From JAFGCL01 sp964492335 (GTDB lineage: Bacteria; Chloroflexota; Dehalococcoidia; UBA2247; RBG-13-53-26), in the NCBI GenBank assembly GCA_964492335.1, contig CAZBJX010000024.1, forward strand, positions 1-30,069: DNA of 30,069 nt, written 5' to 3'. This document shows positions 7,014 through 15,289 of the stretch, one piece after another (the stretch's first letter is position 1; every line of letters begins with the position of its first letter). Under the pieces are notes generated by a model that did not search any database, had not been told where the DNA came from, and worked only from the letters and a program-made list of their open reading frames with translations. The position numbers and the translations under genes are program-made.

Positions 7014-7811
7014 CTAGCGCCCCTTGAACTGGGGCTTGCGCTTCTCGGTGAAGGACTTCACCCCCTCCTTGAAATCCTCGGTGGCCGCGCAGACCTTGAT
7101 GGCATAGTTCTCGAAGTCCAGCGCCGTCCGGAAGTCCCAGAGCATTCCTTTGTAGACGCCGTACTTGGCCATCTCCTGGGCAATGGGCGGGCCGGCGGCG
7201 ATGCGCTCCGCCAGTTCGCGCACCACCTTCATCAGCTCGGCCTGCGGCACCAGCCGGCTGACCAGCCCGATGCGCAGGGCCTCCTGGGCATCGATGACCT
7301 CGCCGGTGTAGAAGAGCTCCAGGGCCTTCTCTATCCCCACGATCTGGGGCAGCAGGTGGGTGGCCCCACCATCAGGGACCAGGCCGCGGTTGATCCAGGC
7401 GCAGCTGTAACGAGAGGTGTCCGCCCCGATCCGGATGTCGCAGGCGCTGAGGAAGGAGAGGCCCATGCCGGCCGCCGCGCCGTTCACGGCGGCAATGGTG
7501 GGGACCCTCATCTCCCTGATCCGCGGTATGTGAAAGCCGGCCCGCTGGGTGATCTTCTTCCGGCTGTTCTCGTCCACCTGGCCGGCAATGCGCGCCGACA
7601 TCACGCTGACGTCCACCCCGGCGCAGAAGGCGCGCTCGCCCGCCCCGGTGAGGACCATCACGCGGGCGTCATCGTCCTCGTTGATCTCGTTGAGGGCGGC
7701 CACGATCTCCTCCCGCATGTCCAGCGAGATGGTGTTCATCTTCTCGGGGCGGTTGAAGGTCAGGGTGACCACATGGTCCTGCTTCTCCACAATGATGTTC
7801 TGGTAACTCAC
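7014..7811 (-). CDS. Enoyl-CoA hydratase/isomerase (crotonase) family protein
   Basis: This is a 265-residue crotonase-fold protein. The oxyanion-hole segments are AFCAGVD (61-67) and NGAAAGMGLS (110-119). The position of the first catalytic Glu of classical hydratases carries Ser119, while an acidic residue remains in GLVPDGG (Asp147). That pattern resembles PaaG-like isomerases more than hydratases, so a delta-isomerase-type reaction on an acyl-CoA is a reasonable inference; the substrate is unknown. The start is GTG 7811, with AAGGAGG eight bases upstream; a longer frame to 7886 lacks such a signal and adds a non-homologous N-terminus. It is the third gene of a minus-strand cluster after pycB and pycA, about 120 bp downstream of pycA. 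Confidence 0.9.
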   Translation of the reverse strand: MSYQNIIVEKQDHVVTLTFNRPEKMNTISLDMREEIVAALNEINEDDDARVMVLTGAGERAFCAGVDVSVMSARIAGQVDENSRKKITQRAGFHIPRIREMRVPTIAAVNGAAAGMGLSFLSACDIRIGADTSRYSCAWINRGLVPDGGATHLLPQIVGIEKALELFYTGEVIDAQEALRIGLVSRLVPQAELMKVVRELAERIAAGPPIAQEMAKYGVYKGMLWDFRTALDFENYAIKVCAATEDFKEGVKSFTEKRKPQFKGR

Positions 7812-7931
7812 TATGCCTACCTCCTTGATGATCCGGCGCGCTTCAAAACCAAGCAAAGGATACTGGCCGCCGGCGCACGGCGTCAAATTGGGGGCCGGGG
7901 CGGCGGCGCAGGAGAGCGGCCGCCCGGGAGG

Positions 7932-9416
7932 TCACCGGCGGTCGACCTGCTCCTGGAGCATCTGGGTCACCACGGCCAGGGTCGCGCCCACCGCCGCCTT
8001 GCGTCTCTCGTCGAAAACCTTCGACAGCCGGTCCACCAGGGGTCTCTCCCGCTCGGCGATCCTCTTCATGTCATCCAGCAGGTCCGTCTCCAGTTCGATG
8101 AAGCGGGTCTCCAGCTCTCCGGCGACGAAGTGGGGGTTCTCCATCACCGCCTTGTGGAACGGGATGTTGGTCTGAGGCCCGACCACGATGTACTCATAAA
8201 GCGCCCTCCTCATCCGGAGGATGGCCTCCTGCCGGTCCCGGCCCCACACGATGAGCTTGGAGATCATGGAGTCGTAGTGCGGCGGAATGGCGTAGCCGGT
8301 GTGCACGCCGCTGTCAACGCGGACGCCAATCCCACCCGGAGAGCGGTAGCCGCGCAGCTTGGCCGGCGACGGCGCGAAGCCGTTGAAGGGGTCCTCGGCA
8401 TTGATGCGGCACTCGATGGCCCATCCCAGAGGGCGGACGTCCTTCTGCCTGATGGAGAGGGGATGGCCCAGGCCCACCAGTATCTGCTCCTTGACGATGT
8501 CGATGCCCGTCACCATCTCGGTCACCGGGTGCTCCACCTGTATCCTGGTGTTGGCCTCCAGGAAGTAGAACATGCCCTCGGCGAAGATGAACTCGATGGT
8601 CCCCGCCCCGCAGTAGTTGACCCATCTGGCAGCCCTGATTCCGGCCTGGGTCAGCTGCCGCCGCAGCTCCGGGGTCAGCGCCGGCGAAGGGGCCTCCTCG
8701 ATGAGCTTCTGGTGCCTTCGCTGGATGGAGCACTCCCTCTCGCCCAGGTGGATGATGTTCCCCTGCGAGTCGCCCAGTATCTGCACCTCGATGTGCCGGG
8801 CCCGGGGCAGGTACCTCTCGATGTACACGTCCCCGATGCCGAAGGTGGTGGAGGCGATGGCCTGCGAGGAAGCCAGGGACTTCTGCAGGTCGCCCTCGTC
8901 CTGCACCACAATCATGCCTATGCCGCCGCCGCCGCCCGAGGGCTTGACGAGGAGAGGGTAGCCTATCTCCCGGGCCACCGACTTGGCCTCTTCCAAGGTG
9001 CGGACCTCTTTCTCCGCGCCCGGCACCACGAAGACGCCGGCCTTGCGCATCTCGGCCCTGGCCGCCACCTTGTCCCCCATGGTCTCGATCACCCGGCTGG
9101 ACGGGCCGATGAACCGGATCCCCTCCTTTTCGCAGGCGGCGGCGAACCGGGCGTTCTCGGAGAGGAACCCGTAGCCGGGGTGAATGGCCGTGGCGCCGCA
9201 CTCCCGGGCCACCTCGATGATCCGGGTTATGTTGAGGTAGCTCTGGGTGAGAGTCGGCCCGCCCAGCAGGTAGGCCTCGTCCGCGTACTTGGCGAAGAGA
9301 GCCTCCTGGTCCGGGGCCGAGTACATGGCCACCGACTTGATCCCCAACTCCCGGCAGGCCCTCATTACCCGGATGGCGATCTCGCCGCGATTGGCCACCA
9401 GGACCTTGTCAGCCAC
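7932..9416 (-). CDS. pycA: Pyruvate carboxylase subunit A (biotin carboxylase)
   Basis: This 494-residue ATP-grasp enzyme carboxylates biotin from bicarbonate and ATP. Visible motifs are the N-terminal ANRGEIA, IHPGYGFLSEN (79-89), Lys117 and Lys159, the glycine-rich loop GGGGGIGM (161-168), and the active-site stretch EANTRIQVEHPVTE (287-300) with its Glu, Asn and Arg. Length is slightly above the usual 450-490 of AccC/PycA. The start is a GTG (9414-9416) that overlaps the pycB stop by 8 bases and is preceded by GGTGGAG inside pycB, so the two are translationally coupled. The partner next door is a pyruvate-carboxylase-type transferase rather than an acetyl-CoA transferase, so PycA is preferred to AccC. 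Confidence 0.93.
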   Translation of the reverse strand: MADKVLVANRGEIAIRVMRACRELGIKSVAMYSAPDQEALFAKYADEAYLLGGPTLTQSYLNITRIIEVARECGATAIHPGYGFLSENARFAAACEKEGIRFIGPSSRVIETMGDKVAARAEMRKAGVFVVPGAEKEVRTLEEAKSVAREIGYPLLVKPSGGGGGIGMIVVQDEGDLQKSLASSQAIASTTFGIGDVYIERYLPRARHIEVQILGDSQGNIIHLGERECSIQRRHQKLIEEAPSPALTPELRRQLTQAGIRAARWVNYCGAGTIEFIFAEGMFYFLEANTRIQVEHPVTEMVTGIDIVKEQILVGLGHPLSIRQKDVRPLGWAIECRINAEDPFNGFAPSPAKLRGYRSPGGIGVRVDSGVHTGYAIPPHYDSMISKLIVWGRDRQEAILRMRRALYEYIVVGPQTNIPFHKAVMENPHFVAGELETRFIELETDLLDDMKRIAERERPLVDRLSKVFDERRKAAVGATLAVVTQMLQEQVDRR

Positions 9417-11148
9417 GAGGCTCCACCACCACCAGCACCGCGCCGGCCTTCACCAGGTCCCCTTCGCTGACCAGCACCTGCTTCACCGTCCCTGCGTGCG
9501 CCGAGCGTATCTCGCTCTGCATCTTCATGGCCTCCAGCACCACCACCACGTCATCCTTCTGGACAGCGTCTCCCTCCTTCACCTTCACGGACACGATCAT
9601 GCCCGGCATGGGGCAGATCACGGCCCCGGGCGGCGTCTTCCGGTGCTTGTCCGCTTCCTGCGTGGCCACCGCGGCGGGGCCATTGGGCCTGGGAGTCACC
9701 CTGACGGTGAAGACCTCCCCGTCCACTTCCACGTTGAACTCCGACGGCACGTCCAGCACGCTGGGGACCCGGCCGCCGAGGGGCGCCTCCGCCCCGCTCA
9801 GCAGGTCCTCCTCCTTGGCCTCGCCGCGCAGGAACCGGGCCGCCACCTGGGGATAGAGGGCGTGGGTGATCAGGTCCTCGTCGCACCGCAGGGGGCACTG
9901 CTTGCCCGCCTCCTTGCGGACCTTCTCCAGCTCCGGCGGCAGCAGGTCGGCCGGGCGGACCCCGATAGGCTTATCCGAGCCAATGACCTCCCTGCGCACC
10001 TTCTCATCCACCTTGCCCGGGGGCCGGCCATAGTAGCCCAGCAGGTAGTTCTTCACCTCCTGGGTCACCTTCAAGTAGCGCTTTCCGGACAGCACGTTCA
10101 ACACAGCCTGTATGCCCACGATCTGGCTGGTCGGCGTCACCAGCGGCGGATAGCCCAGGTCGGCCCTTACCCTGGGCACCTCCTGCAGGACCTCCTCCAT
10201 CTTGTCCAGGGCATTCTGCTCCTTCAGCTGGCTGACCAGGCTGGATATCATCCCCCCCGGTATCTGGTGGAGAAGCACCGCCAGGTTGGGCCGGGTAGCC
10301 TCGGCCGTGAACAGCGCCTTGTACTTGGCGAACAGGGCCGCGAAGTACTCGCCGATCTCGTACAGCCTGTCCAGGTCCAGGCCGGTGTCATAGGGGGTCC
10401 CCTGCAGCGCCGCCACCACGCTCTCGGTGGTGGGCTGGGAGCTGCCCCAGCCGAAGGCCGAGAAGGCGGTGTCCAGGATGTCGACGCCCGAGAGCGCCGC
10501 CGCGTAGTAGCTCAAGGGGGCCATGCCGCTGGAGCAGTGGGAGTGAAGGTCCACCGGGACGCTGACCCGCTTCTTGATGGCCTTCACCAGATCGCCCGCC
10601 GCGGCGGGCGCAATCAGCCCGGCCATGTCCTTGATGCAGACGGAGTGGCAGCCCAGTTCCTCCAGCTTCACCGCCATCTGGGCGAAGCCCTCCACGCTGT
10701 GCACCGGGCTGGTGGTGTAGCAGATGGTCCCCTGAACATGCGCCCCGTGGGACCGGGCCACCTCGATGGCCAGCTCCATGTTGCGGACGTCGTTCAGGGC
10801 GTCGAAGACGCGGAAGACGTCCACGCCGTTGCTGGCCGCCAGCCGGATGAACTCCCGGACAACATCGTCGGAGTAGTGCCGGTAGCCGACCAGGTTCTGG
10901 CCCCGGAGCAGCATCTGGAGGCGGGTATGCTTCACCCGGCCGCGCAGCTGCCTCAGCCGTTCCCAGGGGTCCTCGTTCAGATAGCGGATGCAGGAGTCGA
11001 AGGTGGCGCCGCCCCACACCTCCAGGGAGAAGAAGCCCACCGCATCCAGCTTGTCCGCTACGGGCAGCATGTCCCTGGTGCGCATCCGCGTGGCAATGAG
11101 TGACTGGTGTGCATCGCGAAGGGTAGTGTCAGTGATCTGTATGCGCAT
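9409..11148 (-). CDS. pycB: Pyruvate carboxylase subunit B (carboxyltransferase plus biotin carrier)
   Basis: The 579 residues begin with an HMGL-like TIM barrel: DTTLRDAHQS at 7-16, the metal lysine in CIKDMAG (Lys173) and the metal histidines in LHSHCSSG (His202, His204). A PYC/OADA domain follows, then a C-terminal biotinyl domain with AMKM, where Lys542 carries biotin. With pycA this makes an ATP-dependent two-subunit pyruvate carboxylase giving oxaloacetate, as in methanogens and several deep-branching bacteria. The same architecture occurs in the alpha subunit of the sodium-pumping oxaloacetate decarboxylase, but no membrane beta or gamma subunit is present and the biotin carboxylase overlap favours PYC. 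The ATG at 11148 has a modest GCAGGT upstream. Confidence 0.93.
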   Translation of the reverse strand: MRIQITDTTLRDAHQSLIATRMRTRDMLPVADKLDAVGFFSLEVWGGATFDSCIRYLNEDPWERLRQLRGRVKHTRLQMLLRGQNLVGYRHYSDDVVREFIRLAASNGVDVFRVFDALNDVRNMELAIEVARSHGAHVQGTICYTTSPVHSVEGFAQMAVKLEELGCHSVCIKDMAGLIAPAAAGDLVKAIKKRVSVPVDLHSHCSSGMAPLSYYAAALSGVDILDTAFSAFGWGSSQPTTESVVAALQGTPYDTGLDLDRLYEIGEYFAALFAKYKALFTAEATRPNLAVLLHQIPGGMISSLVSQLKEQNALDKMEEVLQEVPRVRADLGYPPLVTPTSQIVGIQAVLNVLSGKRYLKVTQEVKNYLLGYYGRPPGKVDEKVRREVIGSDKPIGVRPADLLPPELEKVRKEAGKQCPLRCDEDLITHALYPQVAARFLRGEAKEEDLLSGAEAPLGGRVPSVLDVPSEFNVEVDGEVFTVRVTPRPNGPAAVATQEADKHRKTPPGAVICPMPGMIVSVKVKEGDAVQKDDVVVVLEAMKMQSEIRSAHAGTVKQVLVSEGDLVKAGAVLVVVEPRG

Positions 11149-11215
11149 CGTCTACCTGCACCTGTTCAGTAGCAGCACCCTTCCGCCGGGGCGTTGCCGG
11201 CCGCGACCGCGGACG

Positions 11216-11261
11216 GGATACTTGGTATCCATTATTGCATATCAGGGTCGGCAATCGCATA
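11216..11261 (-). promoter_or_regulatory. A/T-rich upstream region of pycB with small repeats
   Basis: In the 129-bp gap upstream of pycB lies an A/T-rich patch with an inverted repeat GGATAC-TTG-GTATCC (11216-11230) and two near-identical octamers, ATTGCATA (11234-11241) and ATCGCATA (11254-11261), 20 bp apart. This is the likely promoter/operator zone for the pyc cluster, but I cannot place a convincing -35/-10 pair. Confidence 0.35.
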
Positions 11262-11277
11262 CCGACGCTGCCCGAGG

Positions 11278-11988
11278 CTACACCCCCCGGCGGCCGCCCC
11301 AAAGCAGGACCTGAAGCCTGGTGGAGAAGAGGAACCCTTCTCGCACGCAGATGTCCGCCAGCCAGCGGCCCTTCTCCAGGAGCGCCGCCGCCTCCACTGC
11401 CTGGGGCATCAGGACCACCCTGTCCCGGGGGATCCCGTACGTGGCCGACAGGCAGCCGACCTCCGCCAGGTCATCCGGACCGTCGATCACGTACTTGAAG
11501 TGGGCCGTGGGGAGGCGTGAGAAGAAGCGGTAGACCTCGGGTCTCTCTCTGGCTGAAGAGGGGCACCCGGAGCCGGCCAGCTTGGGGGATACGCTCCAGT
11601 GGCTGGTCACGCCAGCCAGCCTCTCGTCCGGCCTGATAGTGCCATTGGTCTCGATCTCGATCCAGAAGCCCCGACCGCCCAGGGCCTCCAGCAGGGGGGC
11701 CAGCCCGGCCTGCTGCAGCAGCGGCTCCCCCCCGGTGACCACCAGGCTGCGGCAGCCGTAGCGCAGGATGGCCTCCTCCGCCCCGGCAGGGGACAGGCCC
11801 ACCGTCTCCTTCTCCTGATCTCCGGGCCCCCAGTCCCAGGTGTACCGGGTATCGCACCAGGCGCACGCCAGGTTGCAGAAGGCCAGCCGCAGGAACACCG
11901 CCGGCCGCCCGGCGAACGCGCCCTCCCCCTGGAGCGAGTGGAACACCTCGGGGCGCCCGTCCGGCAGCCGGCTAACCCTGATCAGCAA
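11278..11988 (-). CDS. queE: 7-carboxy-7-deazaguanine synthase (radical SAM)
   Basis: A radical SAM enzyme that converts 6-carboxytetrahydropterin to 7-carboxy-7-deazaguanine on the way to queuosine. It has the QueE hallmark SLQGEG close to the N-terminus, followed by the Fe-S motif CNLACAWC (C38, C42, C45) and VVTGGEPLLQ for SAM binding. The frame stays open upstream to 12102, but the extra residues are not QueE-like and lie inside queC. I take TTG 11988 as start (236 residues); it overlaps the queC end by 17 bp and has GGGAGG very close upstream, so a neighbouring CTG is also possible. Translationally coupled to queC. queD and queF are not in the window. Confidence 0.9.
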   Translation of the reverse strand: MLIRVSRLPDGRPEVFHSLQGEGAFAGRPAVFLRLAFCNLACAWCDTRYTWDWGPGDQEKETVGLSPAGAEEAILRYGCRSLVVTGGEPLLQQAGLAPLLEALGGRGFWIEIETNGTIRPDERLAGVTSHWSVSPKLAGSGCPSSARERPEVYRFFSRLPTAHFKYVIDGPDDLAEVGCLSATYGIPRDRVVLMPQAVEAAALLEKGRWLADICVREGFLFSTRLQVLLWGGRRGV

Positions 11989-12739
11989 GGCCCTCCCGCC
12001 GGAGGCGTGCCAGGAGCGGGTCCTCCGCGCCTGCCTCAGCGAAGCCCCGGGCCCGCAGAAGGCAGCTGTCGCAGGTCCCGCAGGGGACCGGCCCGCCCTC
12101 ATAGCAGCTCCAGGTGACTCCCAGCGGCGCTCCGAGCTCCAGCCCCAGCCTCACAATCCCGGCCTTGCTCAGCCCCAGCACCGGGGCCTCTATGCCGATG
12201 GGGACACCGTAGTGCTTGCCCAGCTTGCTGCCCTCGAGGAGCACCCGGCGCATGGCGGCGAAGAACTCCGGCCGGCAGTCCGGGTAGCCGCTGTAGTCCA
12301 CGGCGTTGGCCGCTATGAAGACGGCCGCCGATGCCTCCCCCGCCTCCAGCTCGCGCCCCTCGATGAGGCCCAGCACCCGGCTCTCCAGCAGGGCCGCGGC
12401 CAGGCTCACGAAGACTGTGTTGCGCAGCGGGACGTAGGTGGCCGGCACGTCGGCGCCCAGGTCTTCAACCGGCCGGCCCCTGGGGACTTCGAGGTCCCCG
12501 GCGGTCAGGGCCGAGTACCAGGACAGCCTGCTCAAGGCCGGCAGGCTGACCACCTCGTGGGCCATCCCCAGGAAGGCCGCCACGCGCGCGGCCGACTCGA
12601 TTTCCCGGAGGTGCCTCTGGCCGTAGTCGAAGGTCAGGGCCACCAGCTCCCACCCATCGGCCTTCGCCCCCGCCGCCACCGTGGTGGAGTCCAGCCCGCC
12701 GGAAAGCAGCACCACACCCAGCCGTCTCATCCCTTTCAT
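11972..12739 (-). CDS. queC: 7-cyano-7-deazaguanine synthase
   Basis: An ATP-dependent enzyme that converts 7-carboxy-7-deazaguanine to preQ0. The PP-loop SGGLDS is at residues 13-18 and the C-terminal zinc site is a cysteine cluster, CGTCDSC. At 255 residues from ATG 12739 it is of normal to slightly generous length (about 220-240 is usual). A longer frame to 12880 exists, but its first 47 residues would be translated across the promoter/hairpin region and are not QueC-like. ATG 12730, three codons later, is an equally good start. First gene of a queC-queE pair, divergent from the zinc-ribbon gene. Confidence 0.92.
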   Translation of the reverse strand: MKGMRRLGVVLLSGGLDSTTVAAGAKADGWELVALTFDYGQRHLREIESAARVAAFLGMAHEVVSLPALSRLSWYSALTAGDLEVPRGRPVEDLGADVPATYVPLRNTVFVSLAAALLESRVLGLIEGRELEAGEASAAVFIAANAVDYSGYPDCRPEFFAAMRRVLLEGSKLGKHYGVPIGIEAPVLGLSKAGIVRLGLELGAPLGVTWSCYEGGPVPCGTCDSCLLRARGFAEAGAEDPLLARLRREGLADQG

Positions 12740-12775
12740 TATCCACGCCCCGGGCCCCGACAGGCAACCGGAGGG

Positions 12776-12813
12776 GGCAACTTGCAAACGCCCTTCGTTT
12801 GCGGTATATTGCC
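12776..12813 (+). promoter_or_regulatory. Promoter with embedded hairpin between queC and the zinc-ribbon gene
   Basis: TTGCAA (12782-12787) and TATATT (12805-12810) are 17 bp apart and read toward the zinc-ribbon gene. Within them GCAAACG (12784-12790) and CGTTTGC (12796-12802) form a perfect 7-bp inverted repeat with loop CCCTT, flanked by an outer GGCAA/TTGCC pair (12776-12780 and 12809-12813). The dyad overlaps both promoter elements, as expected for a repressor operator, and it also lies upstream of the divergent queC. Confidence 0.6.
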
Positions 12814-12878
12814 AGCCGGGACGAGAGTGCCGGCACACGACACTAGCGGACATGACAGAGGAGAGGAGACTGAACCAC

Positions 12879-13187
12879 ATGGCCTACGCAGACAAAGATA
12901 TCCAATGCGCGGATTGCGGCGTTGTCTTCGCCTTCACCGCCTCCGAGCAGGAGTTCTACGCATCGAAGGGGTACACCAATGACCCCAAGCGTTGTCCCCC
13001 CTGCCGGCAGGCCCGGAAAGCGGAGCGCTTTGGATCTGATCCCAGCCGGCCTACGCGCCAGATGTTCTCTGCGGAGTGCGCCCAGTGCGGGAAGGAGGCC
13101 CTGGTGCCTTTCGAGCCCAGGACCGACCGGCCCGTGTACTGCAGCGACTGCTACAACAAGGTGCGCCCGGCAAACCGGCCACTCTGA
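12879..13187 (+). CDS. Small double zinc-ribbon protein
   Basis: This 102-residue soluble protein has two cysteine quartets. C10, C13, C39 and C42 form the first ribbon, resembling the 'probable zinc-ribbon' domain found in small bacterial proteins. C67, C70, C88 and C91 (CAQCGKE, then YCSDC) form the second. The linker is basic. Such proteins are common in Chloroflexota and Firmicutes and presumably bind nucleic acid or a protein partner, but no reaction is known. I choose ATG 12879 because GAGAGGAGA lies 10 bases upstream; an in-frame ATG at 12852 precedes that site and is less likely. It has its own promoter at 12782-12810. Confidence 0.85.
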   Translation: MAYADKDIQCADCGVVFAFTASEQEFYASKGYTNDPKRCPPCRQARKAERFGSDPSRPTRQMFSAECAQCGKEALVPFEPRTDRPVYCSDCYNKVRPANRPL

Positions 13188-13320
13188 GCCTGTCGCAGCA
13201 CAGGACACTGACAGACCACCGGGGGGGGAACTCGAAGCCAGTCCGAACTCCAGGCGCGGCTTGCGTCAGCCGTGACTCCGAGCCCTCCTCTTCCCTGATG
13301 GCCGCATGGCGCAGTGACCT

Positions 13321-13348
13321 CTATCCCTTCACGACACCGAAGGGATAG
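13321..13348 (-). repeat. Perfect 10-bp inverted repeat over the rtcB stop codon
   Basis: CTATCCCTTC (13321-13330) pairs with GAAGGGATAG (13339-13348) around an 8-nt loop. On the transcribed strand the stem includes the final codons and the TAG. No T-run follows, so it may act as a 3'-end stabiliser, or be a by-product of coding the conserved GVVKG end. Confidence 0.5.
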
Positions 13349-14778
13349 GTCATGGCCACCTTGCGGCACAGCCCGGCCTGATGGCAGACGTCCACCACCT
13401 CCGCCACGTCCTTGTAGGCGTCCGGGGACTCCTCCGCCAGCCCGCCGCGGCTGGCCGCCATGACCAGTATGCCGCGCGCGGCCAGGTCCCGGGCCACATC
13501 CTCGTCCCTCACCCCGCGCTTGGCGGCCTGACGGCTCTTCCTTCGCCCGGCGCCATGGCAGACCGAGCTGAAGGACTCCTGCACCGCCCGGTCGGTGCCC
13601 ACCGCCACGAACGAGTACCGCCCCATATCGCCGGGAATCAGGACCGGCTGGCCCACGTTCCGGTACCTCGGCGGGAGGCCGGGGTGGCCGGCAGGCAGGG
13701 CCCGGGTGGCCCCCTTCCGGTGGACGCACAGGGCCAGCCTCCGGCCATCGACCTCGTAGGTCTCCATCTTCGCGATGTTGTGGGCCACATCATAGACCAT
13801 CTCCAGCCCCAGGTCCTCCAGGCCCCGGCCGAGGACATCCGTGAAGCACTCCCGGGACCAGTGCGTGATGCACTGCCGGTTGGCCCAGGCGTAGTTGGCG
13901 GCGCAGGCCATGGCCGCCAGGTAGTCACGGCCCTCTGCCGACATCACCGGGGCGCAGGCCAGCTCGCGGTCAGGCATCTCTATCCCGTACCGCCGCATCG
14001 CCTCCCGCATGACCTTGATGTAGTCGTCGCAGACCTGGTGCCCCAGGCCGCGGCTCCCCGTGTGTATCAGCAGCAGCACCTGCCCCACGCTGTCGATGCC
14101 CATGGCCCTGGCCGTTTCTTCTTCGTAGATCTCGCCCACCACCCCCACCTCCAGGAAGTGGTTGCCCGAGCCCAGCGTCCCCAGCTGGGCCAGGCCTCGC
14201 TCCCTGGCCCTGGCGCTAACCCTGCCCGGGTCGGCGCCGCCGAAGGCGCCGCCCTCCTCGGTGACCTCCAGGTCCTCCTCCATGCCGAAACCCCTCTTGA
14301 CCGCCCAGCGGGAGCCGCTGGACAGGACCTCGGTCATCTCCTTCGGGCCCAGCTTGATCTTGCCCTTCGAGCCCAGCCCCGAGGGAATGCTGCGGAAGAG
14401 CGCGGCCAGCAGCTCCCTGATCCTGGGCCTGACCTCATCCTCCATCAGGTTGCTGCGCAGGAGCCGGACTCCGCAGTTGATGTCGTAGCCGACGCCGCCC
14501 GGGGAGACCACCCCATCATCCACGCGGGTGGCCGCCACCCCCCCGATGGGAAAGCCGTAGCCCCAGTGAATGTCGGGCATGGCCAGGGAGTGCCCCACGA
14601 TGCCCGGCAGGAAGGCCACGTTCACCACCTGCTCCGCCGCCTGCTCTTCGCGGATGCTCTTCAGCATGCCCTCGCTGGCGTAGATGAGCCCGGGGACCCT
14701 CATGCCCGGCCGGTACCCCCGGGGGATCCTCCAGCGATAGCCGTCTATCTTCTCCAGCGGTCCGTCCCAGCGCGCCAT
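13321..14778 (-). CDS. rtcB: RNA-splicing ligase RtcB (3'-phosphate/5'-OH RNA ligase)
   Basis: This 485-residue GTP-dependent RNA ligase joins 2',3'-cyclic-phosphate or 3'-phosphate ends to 5'-OH ends. Metal ligands Asp99 and Cys102 lie in GGVGYDINCG; later metal histidines appear in GSGNHF and HTGSRGLGH. His408 in CHGAGR is the residue that is guanylylated, and the protein ends in the conserved GVVKG. Length is typical. It lies 12 bp downstream of archease, its activating partner, in the same transcription direction. Probable use is RNA repair or tRNA healing. A perfect 10-bp inverted repeat spans its last codons (13321-13348). Confidence 0.97.
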   Translation of the reverse strand: MARWDGPLEKIDGYRWRIPRGYRPGMRVPGLIYASEGMLKSIREEQAAEQVVNVAFLPGIVGHSLAMPDIHWGYGFPIGGVAATRVDDGVVSPGGVGYDINCGVRLLRSNLMEDEVRPRIRELLAALFRSIPSGLGSKGKIKLGPKEMTEVLSSGSRWAVKRGFGMEEDLEVTEEGGAFGGADPGRVSARARERGLAQLGTLGSGNHFLEVGVVGEIYEEETARAMGIDSVGQVLLLIHTGSRGLGHQVCDDYIKVMREAMRRYGIEMPDRELACAPVMSAEGRDYLAAMACAANYAWANRQCITHWSRECFTDVLGRGLEDLGLEMVYDVAHNIAKMETYEVDGRRLALCVHRKGATRALPAGHPGLPPRYRNVGQPVLIPGDMGRYSFVAVGTDRAVQESFSSVCHGAGRRKSRQAAKRGVRDEDVARDLAARGILVMAASRGGLAEESPDAYKDVAEVVDVCHQAGLCRKVAMTYPFGVVKG

Positions 14779-14790
14779 GCCCCACCTCCT

Positions 14791-15207
14791 CTAAACGTCA
14801 AAGATCACGCGGACGCTGCAGCGGCCTTCACCTTCGGACACCTCCAGCAGGTGATAGGTCGCCGCCTTCACCCCACCCTTCAACCCGTGGCGCGAGGCGT
14901 CCGCCACCTCCCCGCGGGCATCGGCGGTGAGCCGGGTATCGGAGATCTCCCGGATATCGAAGCTCCGGAAGAGGAGGTGCTCCACGTCGAACAGGTACAG
15001 CAACTCGTTCAGCCAGGCCACCGCCAGGCCCTCCCTGTCGGCCGCCTCCACCTCCACGCTGCGGCTGGCCCCCTCCCCCACCCGCTCCAGGTCGGCCATG
15101 AGGGAGAACATGCCGAAGGCGGCATTGGCAAAGGCCTCCCGCATGTCGGCGCCGTAGGCCACGATGCCGGCATCGGCCGTGTGCTCCAGGATGTCGAATC
15201 GCTTCAC
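14791..15207 (-). CDS. Archease (RtcB cofactor)
   Basis: This 138-residue protein has the archease signature FDILEHTADAG near the N-terminus, with Asp12 as a likely metal ligand, a central WLNELLYLFD helix, and the conserved KAATYH region before a C-terminal acidic RVIFDV strand. Archease speeds guanylylation of RtcB and broadens its nucleotide use. The start is GTG 15207, with GGAGG seven bases upstream; the frame is open to 15249, but that extension is not conserved. It sits immediately upstream of rtcB, which confirms the assignment. Confidence 0.94.
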   Translation of the reverse strand: MKRFDILEHTADAGIVAYGADMREAFANAAFGMFSLMADLERVGEGASRSVEVEAADREGLAVAWLNELLYLFDVEHLLFRSFDIREISDTRLTADARGEVADASRHGLKGGVKAATYHLLEVSEGEGRCSVRVIFDV

Positions 15208-15289
15208 CACCCCACCTCCATAAGGGGCCCCGCCTGCAATATGGCCCACGCCGGCTGCCCGGCGGCGCCGTCACCGGGGCCGGGCGCGG

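Noticed and set aside
7356..11103. Long plus-strand frames opposite crotonase, pycA and pycB
   Set aside because: These are antisense shadows with no family signature, while the minus strand carries intact catalytic motifs.
13188..13320. Structured RNA or tRNA between the zinc-ribbon gene and rtcB
   Set aside because: No cloverleaf, TTCGA-type loop or CCA end could be found; it is a plain convergent spacer.
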